Source: Methanomicrobia archaeon (GTDB taxonomy: Archaea > Halobacteriota > Bog-38 > Methanoflorentales > Methanoflorentaceae). From it: a stretch of DNA of 64,000 nt. Positions within the stretch are counted from its first letter, which is position 1. Each line of letters begins with the position of its first letter. The position numbers were made by a program, and so were the translations under genes. The notes under the pieces are model-generated. The model was not told the origin of the DNA. It made no database searches and saw only the letters and a list, made by a program, of their open reading frames with translations. This document shows, piece by piece, positions 16,009-25,229 of the stretch. Location of the stretch: assembly GCA_015660915.1 (NCBI GenBank), contig JACTTZ010000007.1, positions 1 to 64,000 of the forward strand. The letters are read 5' to 3'.

Positions 16009-16608
16009 ATGAAAGACGAGCACGTTGTTCAAAGTCTGGATACCAATAGAAGCGACAGAATCCCACCAGGCCAACAGGAAACCGACAATTGGCCCGTGTT
16101 GCATTATGGTTCAATCCCTCGAGTTGACATATCCAAATGGTCGTTTGCTATCTCTGGATTAGTAGAAAAAGAGCAGAAGCTGAACTTCGAACAATTCAGC
16201 TCGCTTCCTCAAGCGAAAGTGTTTTCCGACATCCATTGCGTCACGGGGTGGTCAAAACTAAATAACTACTGGGAAGGGGTAAGCGCCCAAGTAATTACGG
16301 ACCTTTCAACGGTACTTCCTGAAGCCAAGTTTGTTTTGATTCACGCTGAAAAAGGCTTTACAACTAATCTATCGTTGAATGATTTTCTCCAACCTGACGT
16401 GCTTTTTGCTATGAAGCATAATGGGGAGGCCCTTACCGCTGGACATGGTTACCCCGTTAGACTTATCGTTCCGCGCCTCTACTTTTGGAAGAGCGCTAAA
16501 TGGGTGACCGGCGTCGAGTTTATGGCTAAAGACAGACGTGGATTCTGGGAATCGCACGGCTATCACAACCGGGGCGATCCGTGGCTGGAAGAGCGTTACA
16601 GCTATTAG
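16009..16608 (+). CDS. Sulfite-oxidase-fold molybdopterin oxidoreductase
   Basis: About 200 residues covering the SUOX/MsrP-type Moco-binding fold. The metal-ligand cysteine lies in FSDIHCVTGWSK near residue 80, and the family segments HGYPVRLIVP and KSAKWVTGVEFM are present. No Tat or Sec signal is visible, unlike periplasmic MsrP, so the enzyme appears cytoplasmic. The C-terminal dimerisation domain of true sulfite oxidases is absent. The frame can begin at GTG 16000, but ATG 16009 gives MKDEHVVQ. Substrate unknown. MoaB in the same window would help make its cofactor. Confidence 0.87.
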   Translation: MKDEHVVQSLDTNRSDRIPPGQQETDNWPVLHYGSIPRVDISKWSFAISGLVEKEQKLNFEQFSSLPQAKVFSDIHCVTGWSKLNNYWEGVSAQVITDLSTVLPEAKFVLIHAEKGFTTNLSLNDFLQPDVLFAMKHNGEALTAGHGYPVRLIVPRLYFWKSAKWVTGVEFMAKDRRGFWESHGYHNRGDPWLEERYSY

Positions 16609-16701
16609 CAGAACCGCGCGCACCCTCGTTTGAAACCTCGCTGTTTCACACTTGAATCTATAATTAGAAAGAGCCCGTGGGGGTTTTTTATCACAGGGAA
16701 T

Positions 16702-16714
16702 AAACTTATAACCT
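16702..16714 (+). promoter_or_regulatory. TATA box for pyrH
   Basis: AAACTTATAACC lies about 27 nt before ATG 16736 with a purine-rich BRE-like GGGAATA in front, consistent with a leaderless pyrH transcript. The intervening T-run could also terminate the upstream gene. Confidence 0.5.
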
Positions 16715-16735
16715 TTTTTTAGTATTGATAAGCAG

Positions 16736-17410
16736 ATGAAAGTAGTAATTTCCGTTGGCGGGTCAGTCATCGCTCCTACGCTCTCGCAGGAAAAATTTTT
16801 GGAGTATTCTAAAGTCATCGAGGAGCTGGCAAAGGAAAACACCGTTCTTGTAGTGACCGGAGGGGGAAAGGCAGCTCGGGATTACATTCAAGCTGCCCGC
16901 TCTTTGGGGGCGAGCGAAGCGGTATGCGACCTTATTGGCATTGCCCTTTCGCGCGTCAACGCCCTGCTGCTGATATCAGCGTTGTCAAGTGCTGCATTTC
17001 AGGACATCCCGCACGATTACCGAGAAGCTGAAACGGCGATGTACTCACGCAAAGTGGTCGTTATGGGGGGCGTAGCTCCCGGACAGACAACAGATGCCGT
17101 ATCAGCGATACTCTCTGAATATGTCCAGACCGATCTTCTCGTGATAGCAACATCAGTTGATGGCGTCTATACCGCTGATCCCTATATTGACAAGAATGCA
17201 AAGAAATTAGATGAAGTCACGACTGACGAGCTCGTCAAGATCGTCATGTCTGACGAGATGAAGGCCGGATCAAAATCCGTAATCGACCCGCTTGCAGCGA
17301 AGATTATCGAACGTTCCAAGATATCCGCAGTCGTCATCGACGGACGTGAGCCTCCAATCTTGCTCGATGTTATCGCGGGCAAAAGAGTTGGAACCAGGAT
17401 AGTCCATTAG
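16736..17410 (+). CDS. pyrH: Archaeal UMP kinase
   Basis: Amino-acid-kinase-fold enzyme (224 residues) converting UMP to UDP. It begins MKVVISVGGSVIAP and has VLVVTGGGKAARDYI, VMGGVAPGQTTDAVSA and ATSVDGVYTADP, the ATP- and UMP-binding motifs of archaeal PyrH. The short length and lack of the bacterial GTP-site region fit the archaeal subfamily. Monocistronic with its own promoter. Confidence 0.94.
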   Translation: MKVVISVGGSVIAPTLSQEKFLEYSKVIEELAKENTVLVVTGGGKAARDYIQAARSLGASEAVCDLIGIALSRVNALLLISALSSAAFQDIPHDYREAETAMYSRKVVVMGGVAPGQTTDAVSAILSEYVQTDLLVIATSVDGVYTADPYIDKNAKKLDEVTTDELVKIVMSDEMKAGSKSVIDPLAAKIIERSKISAVVIDGREPPILLDVIAGKRVGTRIVH

Positions 17411-17414
17411 TCTG

Positions 17415-17936
17415 CTATAAGCCATAGAGCTCGCTGTTCATTCTCGGGATCAGTGCCATGATCACGCAGAGCTCAGTGAAGTGTATCCTTTCGATTAGGC
17501 CCTTCGAGAGATAGCCGACTGCACCAATCTTTTGTCCTATTCGTTTTATCCCGGAAAGCTCTTCCATAATGTGGCCGACTTCTCGTCCTGCTTCAATTTG
17601 ATCGAGCACTCTGGCCGGATAGGTAAATCCTGGAGAAGTACCGACCGTGTGCCGCGCTCCATCAAAGATCGAGCAGACCTGCACGTCGAGTTCGGCGCCA
17701 AAAACATCAAACAGACCGGATTCAATACCAACGCCAAAGTGCGCGTCTGAAACAGAGGCACAAGAACGTTCTGCTCGCTGGCGGGCACCCATCACTACGT
17801 CATAACCTTTCGGCTGCGACGGGACGCCTGAATCGACGCCGTGCATAACGACTTCGACCTCTCCAAAAACTCTCGTGAACGTGTTATAAACTGCCTGTTT
17901 CTTCAACGGGTTGTGAGAACCGACAGCAACCTTCAC
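17415..17936 (-). CDS. Inosine/xanthosine triphosphatase, YjjX/DUF84 family
   Basis: Hydrolyses non-canonical ITP/XTP to limit their incorporation into nucleic acids. At 173 residues it shows MKVAVGSHNPLKKQAVYNTF, the substrate loop SGVPSQPKGYDVVMGARQRA and VGIESGLFDV, all diagnostic of DUF84/YjjX. The first codon overlaps the coaD stop in a 4-nt ATGA arrangement, so both enzymes are made from one message. Confidence 0.92.
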   Translation of the reverse strand: MKVAVGSHNPLKKQAVYNTFTRVFGEVEVVMHGVDSGVPSQPKGYDVVMGARQRAERSCASVSDAHFGVGIESGLFDVFGAELDVQVCSIFDGARHTVGTSPGFTYPARVLDQIEAGREVGHIMEELSGIKRIGQKIGAVGYLSKGLIERIHFTELCVIMALIPRMNSELYGL

Positions 17937-18376
17937 AGAAGCACCCCGTGCGCGTCGATTTCACCATTGTGAATTCGGGTTGAGGATATCGGTTTTCCGT
18001 CTTGCGCGAGCACAAAATTGACACATGTAATCTTTATCGGTACGAGTCCGCGCTGCGATCTGAGTGCGTTAATCTCTTTTGCTGTAGGAAGGGTATCAGG
18101 GGAGACAACGATATAGTCAAACGCCTGTTCTAGAGCTGGCCCGTAAGGATCATTAAGTGCCACGATCAGTGGATCAGCCCCAGTTAGCGCCTTTATATAA
18201 CGGGTTACTGATTTTTTGCGGCTGTGGTAAGTGTTAACCACGTGGCCTTTTTTTCTTGCCATCTCATCTGAAACAAGGCCAATAATTACGTCGCCTAGTA
18301 TGTAGGCCTTTTTCAGGAGCGCTTTATGGCCGTCGTGAAGCACGTCAAATGTCCCACCGATCGCGACGGAAGCCAT
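17933..18376 (-). CDS. coaD: Archaeal phosphopantetheine adenylyltransferase
   Basis: Nucleotidyltransferase of 147 residues that adenylates 4'-phosphopantetheine in coenzyme A synthesis. The fold signature GGTFDVLHDGHKALL (the T/HxGH motif) is at the N-terminus and the KMSKS-like ISSTRIHNGEID at the C-terminus. Its size matches the archaeal PPAT family. A TATA box about 28 nt upstream suggests a leaderless transcript. It is followed by and coupled to the DUF84 phosphatase. Confidence 0.94.
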   Translation of the reverse strand: MASVAIGGTFDVLHDGHKALLKKAYILGDVIIGLVSDEMARKKGHVVNTYHSRKKSVTRYIKALTGADPLIVALNDPYGPALEQAFDYIVVSPDTLPTAKEINALRSQRGLVPIKITCVNFVLAQDGKPISSTRIHNGEIDAHGVLL

Positions 18377-18399
18377 AATCCTCGGTCATAGTTAGCAGG

Positions 18400-18411
18400 T
18401 ATTTAATATAT
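18400..18411 (-). promoter_or_regulatory. TATA box for coaD-DUF84
   Basis: Minus-strand CATATATTAAAT, centred about 29 nt before the coaD ATG (18376). Just upstream a short direct repeat GGTACTAG occurs twice (18412-18427), possibly part of the BRE/operator region. Confidence 0.5.
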
Positions 18412-18486
18412 GGTACTAGGGTACTAGTTGCCTTTTTGGACGTTAAGACGGATCATCACGGGTACCAAAGAACTGAGAGGGAACTG

Positions 18487-18978
18487 ATGAGAAGCAACTT
18501 TGAAGGTGTGTTCATTGCGCCGACTGCGACTGTGATCGGAAATGTAAGGATCGCTCCAGGTTCAAGTGTCTGGTTCGGCGCGGTTTTGAGGAGTGATATG
18601 GCTCTAATTCAAATCGGTCGAAATACGAGCGTTCAGGACAACGCGATCATCCACGTAAGTGAAGGGGTTGAGACCAGGGTCGGAGACCAGGTTACGATAG
18701 GACATGGGGCAATCGTCCACGGCGCACAAATCGAGGGTACCTGTTTGGTTGGAATCGGTGCGATCGTGCTCGACGGCGCAAAAGTAGGAGAGGGTTCCAT
18801 CATCGGTGCAGGCACCGTAGTGACAGAAGGCACAGAAATACCAGGACATAGCCTTGTCTTAGGCGTTCCGGGAAAAGTTGTTAAGCCGGTAACCTCTGAG
18901 CAGCTTCGGTTCATAGAGGCCAATGCAAAAAGCTATGCTGCGTTGGCGCAGCGCTATCTGAGAGGCGAAAAGCAGTAA
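18487..18978 (+). CDS. Gamma-carbonic-anhydrase-like left-handed beta-helix protein
   Basis: About 163 residues of hexapeptide repeats (APTATVIGNVRIAPGSSVWF, DNAIIHVSEG, VTIGHGAIVHGAQIEG), the trimeric left-handed helix of gamma carbonic anhydrases. The three zinc-ligand histidines map to IIHVS and GHGAIVHG. A longer frame from TTG 18436 exists, but ATG 18487 is preceded by GAGAGGG and starts at the fold. It could hydrate CO2 or be one of the many catalytically untested YrdA/PaaY-like homologues. Confidence 0.87.
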   Translation: MRSNFEGVFIAPTATVIGNVRIAPGSSVWFGAVLRSDMALIQIGRNTSVQDNAIIHVSEGVETRVGDQVTIGHGAIVHGAQIEGTCLVGIGAIVLDGAKVGEGSIIGAGTVVTEGTEIPGHSLVLGVPGKVVKPVTSEQLRFIEANAKSYAALAQRYLRGEKQ

Positions 18979-19023
18979 CGACGAACTGAGACATCTAATC
19001 CTCACAGCGCATATGCACAGCGC

Positions 19024-19842
19024 TTAAATGCGCATTAGAATGCCTCGCGCCTGCAAATACTGTTTCAAAGAAGCTATGGATATCTCCTTGAAATGAAAAA
19101 TGCTTGCTGCGAGACATGCATCTGCTTTTCCATAGACAAAACCATCATAGATATGCTCAGCTGTCCCGGCACCGCCAGAGGCAATTATCGGAAGGTCGAT
19201 GGCCTCTGATATCGCCTTCGTGATAGGAATGTCATACCCGTCTTTTGTGCCATCTCTGTTCATGCTCGTAAGCATGATTTCGCCTGCGCCGAGCCGTTCA
19301 CTCTGTATCGCCCACTCAATCGCATCGATGCCAGTCGGGGTTCTTCCCCCGTAGATCACCACCTCGTACCACGCCAGGGTGCCATCTTCGAGGGGTACCA
19401 GGTGCTGCCCTTTTTCGACGTCCGTATTACGCCTGCAATCTATGGCTAAAACAATGCACTGCGAACCAACCGTCTCAGCTGCGTGCGTGATGAAGTGTGG
19501 GTTCTTGACGGCAGCAGTGTTGATCGCTATCTTGTCTGCGCCAGACCGCAACGTCTCAATGACATCATTGAGAGTCCGTACGCCGCCACCGACACAAAAT
19601 GGGATAAATACTTGATCCGCGGTATCTTTAACGATGTCGAGCATTGTCTTTCGATGCTCGTGTGAGGCGGTGATATCGAGGAAGATCAATTCGTCAGCGC
19701 CTTCTTGATCATAACGCTTAGCGAGCTCCACCGGGTCGCCAGCTTCTCTGAGCGAAACGAACTCAATTCCTTTTACAACTAGCGCCCTGTTGCCGTCGCC
19801 ATATTTCACGTCAAGACAGGGGATGATCCGCTTTGTGAGCAT
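19024..19842 (-). CDS. hisF: Imidazole glycerol phosphate synthase cyclase subunit
   Basis: TIM-barrel cyclase producing imidazole glycerol phosphate and AICAR in histidine synthesis. The start [15 protein letters not shown] and [16 protein letters not shown] are canonical; catalytic Asp residues lie in CLDV and in the [11 protein letters not shown] segment. About 272 residues. TTG/ATG codons further upstream exist (to 19863), but a TATA box 25 nt before 19842 supports that start. No other his genes are present in the window. Confidence 0.95.
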   Translation of the reverse strand: MLTKRIIPCLDVKYGDGNRALVVKGIEFVSLREAGDPVELAKRYDQEGADELIFLDITASHEHRKTMLDIVKDTADQVFIPFCVGGGVRTLNDVIETLRSGADKIAINTAAVKNPHFITHAAETVGSQCIVLAIDCRRNTDVEKGQHLVPLEDGTLAWYEVVIYGGRTPTGIDAIEWAIQSERLGAGEIMLTSMNRDGTKDGYDIPITKAISEAIDLPIIASGGAGTAEHIYDGFVYGKADACLAASIFHFKEISIASLKQYLQARGILMRI

Positions 19843-19861
19843 CAGTGTGAGGTAGTGCTGC

Positions 19862-19874
19862 ACTTATTTAAAGC
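19862..19874 (-). promoter_or_regulatory. TATA box for hisF
   Basis: Minus-strand GCTTTAAATAAGT centred about 26 nt before the hisF ATG 19842, implying a leaderless transcript and deciding the start codon. Confidence 0.5.
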
Positions 19875-20049
19875 ACGTTGCACGCGTCGTGCTGGGGCAA
19901 CCTAAAACCTCTGATGCGTGATCGTCGATCTCGAGCATTAGCTTTTTTAAGCTGACGATAAGCGCACAGCTGGCAAAAGCTACCTATAAATACAAACGCG
20001 TTAAGCGGAGTACTAAGCTTCGCGGCGTTTCAGGAAGTTGCCCACGAAT

Positions 20050-20745
20050 ATGAAGCAAAGTAAGGAGTTTGAGAAACCAGATTCGAGATCGCCCCACGTT
20101 CAGAGACTGGCGCAGGCGCTTGCAAAGAGGGTAGCCCTTGACGAAAAGGAACTCATAATCTTGCTTTCGCTCCTTGGGAACGCAAAGACTTCGAACGTGG
20201 AGCTGGCCGAACGTCTCGGCCTCAGCGATGGCAACGCTGCCGCTTACCATATCAAACGTCTTAAGACGCGAGCAGTTCTCACAAGATATACGATTCAAAT
20301 CGATTGGCGGAAGGTCGGTTTTCCCGCCGATTTCTTCATTCTTGCTGAATCGGATGAAAAGGCGGCGCTGCTTGCGTTGGAAAGGCACCTCGTCCTTCTT
20401 CAGGACTACTACGAAAAGCACTTTGGCAACGTGCTTTTACTACCAACTCCTTCTGGATGTGTTCTGCTGAGGGACATAAGTCACTGTTACGGCGACAAAA
20501 CGATGCTTCTAATAACCGGCAGCGGGACTAGCGATCTCGATATTGCCTTCTTTCGGGAGAACTACATAACCCGAGCACGCGAGGGCATACGGACGACGCT
20601 TATGACGACGCGATATAGAACAGTGGACAATTTCGTCATACAGGGCGATGCCCTTAACACCTTACTCGCCATCTTCGAGGAGACAGGCGTATCAGAAGAA
20701 GAGATCAGTCGAATTAGAGAGCAGCTTCAACCGATTGTTGAATAG
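20050..20745 (+). CDS. Winged-helix (Lrp/AsnC-like) transcriptional regulator
   Basis: About 231 residues. The segment ELIILLSLLGNAKTSNVELA plus ERLGLSDGNAAAYHIKRLKT forms a helix-turn-helix with a following wing (VLTRYTIQIDWRKVGF), as in Lrp/AsnC-type archaeal regulators. The C-terminal part has no recognised ligand domain. TTG 20038 also starts the frame; ATG 20050 is preferred. The amino acid permease 280 nt downstream is a plausible target, by position only. Confidence 0.78.
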   Translation: MKQSKEFEKPDSRSPHVQRLAQALAKRVALDEKELIILLSLLGNAKTSNVELAERLGLSDGNAAAYHIKRLKTRAVLTRYTIQIDWRKVGFPADFFILAESDEKAALLALERHLVLLQDYYEKHFGNVLLLPTPSGCVLLRDISHCYGDKTMLLITGSGTSDLDIAFFRENYITRAREGIRTTLMTTRYRTVDNFVIQGDALNTLLAIFEETGVSEEEISRIREQLQPIVE

Positions 20746-21025
20746 CCGGTCTCTAATTCTACGCTGTATCATCAAAGTATCTGCTCAGTCTTCTTGACGA
20801 TCTGATAGGGAGTTGCCGGCGTGGGCTCACATCCTTGGCTCGAGTGCGGCAGGAGTTTTATTTTTGCGAGCGAGTCACCTCGGATTCGCAAGAGATGACG
20901 GCTAAGTGATTAGCTAACAAGAACAGCGCTCACACGCAGGTTCATTCTGTTGGACTTAACAAAGCAGCATAAATCCAAATAGAAAGAGCTCAAAGAATAA
21001 AAGTCGTAGCTGCTGAGGGACACAA
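20746..21025. other. Intergenic region before the permease
   Basis: About 280 bases without a gene. AT-rich sequence near 20960-21000 may include the permease promoter; no strong inverted repeat was found. Confidence 0.4.
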
Positions 21026-22444
21026 ATGGCAGTAAAAAACAGCGCTAGCTCGAAAAAACTGAACCTCTTCGACGTTACAAATCTCGTAGTTGGCACTGCC
21101 ATAGGCGCGGATATCTTCATTGTCTCGGCATTGGCCAGTGCCTATCTCGGACCCGCAAGCATCGTTGTTTTTATCGTTGCCGGGGTAATCGCGATACTTA
21201 TAGCATTAAGCTTCGCAGACGCTGCGGCTCTTGTTCCTAAAGTGGGGGGTGCGTTTGCATATGTATGCGAGGCTTGGGGGAACTTTGCCGGCTTTTTAGT
21301 GGGCTGGCCGCTCTGGATTGCCGAAGTTGCCGGGCTTGCCGTAATGCCGGTCGCGTTCGTGCGGTATCTTGCGTATTTCGTGCCCTCGCTCACGGTGCTT
21401 CAGGGCGACATCATAAAAATCGTTTTTGTCGCTGTTATCGCGTACATAAATCTGCGGGGGGTAAAGGGTGCTGGACGGGTTAATGATGTGCTTACCATCG
21501 GAAAATTAGGCCCACTACTGCTGCTGATCGTCGCAGGATTCATCTATTTGGTCGTTCACCCAGGCACAGCAGCTTCGAACCTTACACCATTTGCCCCGCT
21601 TGGCTTTAGCAATTTCGGACCAGCGCTGATTATCATTTTTTGGGCATATACGGGATTTGAGCTGGCAGTCATCCCCTCTGGTGAAATAGAGGATCCGACG
21701 AAGACGCTGCCGAAAGGAATGATCATTGGTATGGCAATTGTAACCTTTTTTTATATAGCCGTAGGCTTCACGGCGCTCGCTGTGGTCAACTGGACGTCGC
21801 TCCAATTCGATCCCGCGCCCCTTGCTACAGCTGGCAGCGTCGTCCTTTCGTACACGCCGGAGCTTGCTATTATAGGAGGTGCGATACTTGGGCTAGGGGC
21901 GCTCATCTCAATTACTGGGTTTGAGGAGTCTGCTACGCTAGCGACCGCCCGGCTATCCTATGCGATCTCATTGGACGGATTATTTCCAAGACTTTTCAGC
22001 CGAATTCATCCAAGGTTTGGTACCCCTTCTAATGCGATTATTATACAGTCCGCCATTGTGTTATTCGCTTCATTAACTGGCGATTTAACGCAACTCATCA
22101 TATTTTCAGCGTTTAATCTTGCTTTTGTCTATGTGGCCACGTGTGCCGCCGTGCTGACACTCCGAGGGAGGCAAACAGATAGTGACCGCACTTACCTCGA
22201 ACGGCTCACCGGTCCGGTAATCCCTGTTACGGGCATTATCTTGAGCGCGTTCCTCATTTATGAATGTGGCATCAGCACCATAGCATTCGGAATCGCGTCG
22301 ATTCTGATTGGCATCCCGATCTATGTGCTCTATGCGCCGCGCACGGAGATCACGACTTTGAAGAGGGACTTTTATTCGACAGAAGCGATTCTTGCGCGGA
22401 CCGTACACAGTAGACTAAATCTCTTCAGATACCGCCGTAAATAA
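21026..22444 (+). CDS. APC-family amino acid permease
   Basis: Integral membrane transporter of 472 residues with about 12 hydrophobic helices. The first helix carries LFDVTNLVVGTAIGADIF, corresponding to the unwound G-x-G substrate site of APC carriers, and ALSFADAAALVPKVGGAFAY and FWAYTGFELAVIPSGEIEDP are typical APC/YjeH-like motifs. It should import or exchange amino acids at the cytoplasmic membrane. Substrate not predictable. The upstream winged-helix gene may regulate it. A partial copy of the 3' end follows the stop codon. Confidence 0.9.
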   Translation: MAVKNSASSKKLNLFDVTNLVVGTAIGADIFIVSALASAYLGPASIVVFIVAGVIAILIALSFADAAALVPKVGGAFAYVCEAWGNFAGFLVGWPLWIAEVAGLAVMPVAFVRYLAYFVPSLTVLQGDIIKIVFVAVIAYINLRGVKGAGRVNDVLTIGKLGPLLLLIVAGFIYLVVHPGTAASNLTPFAPLGFSNFGPALIIIFWAYTGFELAVIPSGEIEDPTKTLPKGMIIGMAIVTFFYIAVGFTALAVVNWTSLQFDPAPLATAGSVVLSYTPELAIIGGAILGLGALISITGFEESATLATARLSYAISLDGLFPRLFSRIHPRFGTPSNAIIIQSAIVLFASLTGDLTQLIIFSAFNLAFVYVATCAAVLTLRGRQTDSDRTYLERLTGPVIPVTGIILSAFLIYECGISTIAFGIASILIGIPIYVLYAPRTEITTLKRDFYSTEAILARTVHSRLNLFRYRRK

Positions 22445-22486
22445 ATCTATTCGACTGAAGCGATTCTTGCGAGGAGCGCGCACACA
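22373..22486 (+). repeat. Short imperfect direct repeat at the permease 3' end
   Basis: About 38 bases at the gene end (22373-22410, starting TATTCGACAGAAGCGATTCT) recur just beyond the stop codon (22448-22486, TATTCGACTGAAGCGATTCT) with a few substitutions. This looks like a 75-bp tandem duplication of the terminal coding region. Confidence 0.6.
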
Positions 22487-22600
22487 GAAAAGGTCTTTTT
22501 AGGGTACTTGGTGCGCTTGCTGCGGACGATTGCAGCGCGGCGGTCAGAAGTGTAGGGCCGAGCTTCGACATTCGTGCAGAGGGCGGGCAGCGACTCTCCA

Positions 22601-23947
22601 CTATTTTTGCCGCTTCCGTCTTAATCGGGGCACAAGTGCGATCGTGAGAACGACCGCTAGCACAAGCAGTAACAGCAGCGCTATGTCGGTATTGCTGTAG
22701 TCAAATAATCCAAAGAAGTTTGTTGGAATCGGTTTGGCTCCGACGGTCGTGTAGAGCGGCTGGCTATAAAGCCACCCGCGCGAGGAATTGTTGTAGTAAA
22801 CGTATACGTTGTACGCGGCGCCTTTGGTGTCGGCTGGGACCGTTGGTGGCGACAGAACGCTAACCGACTCGCCTGCTCCGAGACGAATCCAGCCGTAGCC
22901 GTCATTCTGTACAACGGAAGTCGACGAATCGTTGGAGCCACTCTGACTCAGAATCGCTGCACCGTTGAGGCGGCCTGGCAGCGCGGCAGTTCCGTTGTGG
23001 AGTATCGCGTACGGCGCTACCCACGCCTCATTGTTACCGAGATTGGTGATATCCCATACGATAGAGTTTTGAGGAGATGGCACCTGTCGAACCGAAGTTA
23101 CCATGATGTCAGGCCAACTGCCTATCGGTTTGGGCGGATAGTCCTGCTGCAATTTTGAAATGATCGTGTCAAATCCGAGCCGCTGGTAGTCAGCGATCGT
23201 CGCTCCTAATCCGAAGAACACGTTGAAGTGAGTGAAACCAACGCCGTTAGCATAGCTCCAGTCGAGAAGCGCCTTGTAGGTGTCGTAGTTGAGGTTGGCG
23301 TTGTTTTGCTCCCACACACCTGCTGTTATGCCTTGTGGCTTGCCGAGGTTGTACGAGATCAGGGCCCCGCGCTGTATGCTCGAGATCTCGGAGGGATAGT
23401 AAGTCTCCCACGACATCTCAGTTGTATCAGGGTTTCTGTAATAGTCTTGCCAAAGACCGCATTTGTCGCAGTTGAAAAAGGTGATCTTGGGGAAATAGTT
23501 CTTTAGCACATCAAAATCACCGCTTCGTCCCCCCTCTGTCGCTACGTTCCACCAACCAGCCTGTTTCCACATGCTAAAGGCCGCGTCGAACTGGTTGATG
23601 GGTGTGGACTTGTTGCTGCCGCCATTCCAAATCACGTACTCTATGTCCAAGATGGGGTACATCCCAAGCTGTTTTATTTTCTGCAACTCTTTGTCGTATG
23701 GCACCTGTTCAGCCGCTACGAGCACCACCGTCGTGAAGCCCCGCGCTTTGAAATACTCTATCGTCCCATCTGAGAGTTGGTTAGGAGCAAGTGAAACGCG
23801 GTAGTCGAGTTGTGGCGCTGGCGCCGCGTCCGACGCAGCTAACGCCGTTGTCGGGATGGCCGGCACGGCCCCGGAAACAGCGGGGAGAAGAATAGCTGAG
23901 CTTCCCACAAGCAGCAATAATAAAAGAACGGTTAGTTTCTTGATCAT
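22601..23947 (-). CDS. Secreted, membrane-anchored protein with TIM-barrel-like features
   Basis: 448 residues with an N-terminal signal peptide (MIKKLTVLLLLLLVGSSAIL) and a C-terminal transmembrane anchor followed by RLRRKRQK, so the bulk faces outside. The first half (LSDGTIEYFKARGFTTVVLV, MYPILDIEYVIWNGG, a WDYAN/WETYY-rich part) resembles glycoside-hydrolase-like TIM barrels. The second half resembles a beta-sandwich (VQNDGYGWIRLGAGESVSV). No catalytic pair can be assigned. No PGF-CTERM motif is present. Confidence 0.72.
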   Translation of the reverse strand: MIKKLTVLLLLLLVGSSAILLPAVSGAVPAIPTTALAASDAAPAPQLDYRVSLAPNQLSDGTIEYFKARGFTTVVLVAAEQVPYDKELQKIKQLGMYPILDIEYVIWNGGSNKSTPINQFDAAFSMWKQAGWWNVATEGGRSGDFDVLKNYFPKITFFNCDKCGLWQDYYRNPDTTEMSWETYYPSEISSIQRGALISYNLGKPQGITAGVWEQNNANLNYDTYKALLDWSYANGVGFTHFNVFFGLGATIADYQRLGFDTIISKLQQDYPPKPIGSWPDIMVTSVRQVPSPQNSIVWDITNLGNNEAWVAPYAILHNGTAALPGRLNGAAILSQSGSNDSSTSVVQNDGYGWIRLGAGESVSVLSPPTVPADTKGAAYNVYVYYNNSSRGWLYSQPLYTTVGAKPIPTNFFGLFDYSNTDIALLLLLVLAVVLTIALVPRLRRKRQK

Positions 23948-24102
23948 CGCTGTTCTACCTATCGCTTGCGCTGGCTTAGATTAAAACAGCAGTAATGGGT
24001 GCGCCTTTCTGACATCTGCACGTTCGTGATGCCAACATCATAACATCGGTACCGGCTTATTGAAGGTGACGTAAGCAGCGTCTTTCGTCTGCGGTAGGAA
24101 GC

Positions 24103-24516
24103 TTACGTGCCTCGCTCGGTTACCACGAACGTTGTTCCTCCGACTTGAGATAAGTTAAGAGGGCCAATTTGTGCTTGAATCGAAGCTATGGCAACGTATA
24201 CTGTGCTTGTACCCTTCGCAAAGCTCAGCACAACGTCAGATCCTTTTTGGTAGGAAGTAGAGGCTGTATATCCCCTATTTGTCATCTCTGTCTTGTAAAA
24301 ATCAGCCACCTGGGTTGTAGAACTTCCTGTTTGGTATGTCGTCACCTTGCCCTCACTTGAGTTGACTGATGCGGTCTGCACCGACGGCTGATAGACAGGG
24401 ACACCGCTCGTGTTGCTACCTTGCCCACTTGAGGGGATTGTCGAGGTGCACCCCGATACACAGGTTGCTAGGAGAATGACTGCCAGAAGGGGCATTATTA
24501 CATATTTGGTTCTCAT
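24103..24516 (-). CDS. Small predicted lipoprotein
   Basis: About 137 residues beginning MRTKYVIMPLLAVILLATCV with a lipobox VSGC, followed by a Ser/Thr/Gln-rich linker and a short alpha/beta domain containing QVADFYKTEMTNRGYTAST. The linker and domain resemble the many methanogen surface lipoproteins of unknown role. The open frame extends upstream to 24672, but the signal peptide fixes the start at ATG 24516. Confidence 0.8.
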   Translation of the reverse strand: MRTKYVIMPLLAVILLATCVSGCTSTIPSSGQGSNTSGVPVYQPSVQTASVNSSEGKVTTYQTGSSTTQVADFYKTEMTNRGYTASTSYQKGSDVVLSFAKGTSTVYVAIASIQAQIGPLNLSQVGGTTFVVTERGT

Positions 24517-24668
24517 GCTACTCCACTTAGCTTCGCACTTATCGCTTATACCAGTATCGATCTTCGGCTTTGCTGCGGTTTGCTCGCTAATTGATCGACT
24601 GGCAAAGAAGCCTTTTTGTGGGAATTTGACTATGTGACGATTACGGCGCGCAAGCAAGGAGCGTGGGC

Positions 24669-25229
24669 TCATTCATCTCGCGTAAGCGTCTTTCCAACGC
24701 TCCACGCTTGTGCGAATCTCTCGCCCAGCTTCCAATAACTCTTGTCAGTCATAGTGAAGAGAAGCGGTTGCACTTTGCCGTAGTCCACAACACCGTCGGC
24801 AAGCACCGCCTCGCCAGCATACGTAGCCATGATTTCGCCGATGAAAACGTCGTGCTTAGGGAAATCAACCACCTTCATAAGCTTGCACTCCATGTTGATA
24901 GGACACTCATCAATCATCGGGGCCGTCTTGAGGTTGCCGTAAAACACGTTAAACAGCTTTGCTTTGTTAACGCGCCGACCCGACACGAGACCGCAGTAAT
25001 CAGTCTGCTGTACCATCTCAGTAGAGGGTAGATTAATGCTGAACGTGCCGTTCTCTTTGATTCCTGCGTTAGTGTAGTGGGCTTTCGCCATCCCCAAAGA
25101 AACGCTTCCCAGATCCATAATGCCGACGTGCGCGATGGTGACGAAGTTTGGCCTTCCTTCCACCGTTGCTCCGACGAGTGTCGTTGGCATTGGGTAAAGG
25201 CAGTTTCTCGCTCCAAGCTTAATTTTCAT
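24669..25229 (-). CDS. Flavin-reductase-like (flavoredoxin-type) FMN-binding protein
   Basis: 186 residues with the FMN-binding split-barrel pattern: LYPMPTTLVGATVEGRPNFV at the N-terminus, KAHYTNAGIKENGTFSINLP and VGEIMATYAGE-like MATYAGEAVLADG later. Family members bind FMN and act as flavin reductases or flavoredoxins in anaerobes. No adjacent redox partner. Confidence in fold is good; the electron partner is unknown. Confidence 0.85.
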   Translation of the reverse strand: MKIKLGARNCLYPMPTTLVGATVEGRPNFVTIAHVGIMDLGSVSLGMAKAHYTNAGIKENGTFSINLPSTEMVQQTDYCGLVSGRRVNKAKLFNVFYGNLKTAPMIDECPINMECKLMKVVDFPKHDVFIGEIMATYAGEAVLADGVVDYGKVQPLLFTMTDKSYWKLGERFAQAWSVGKTLTRDE

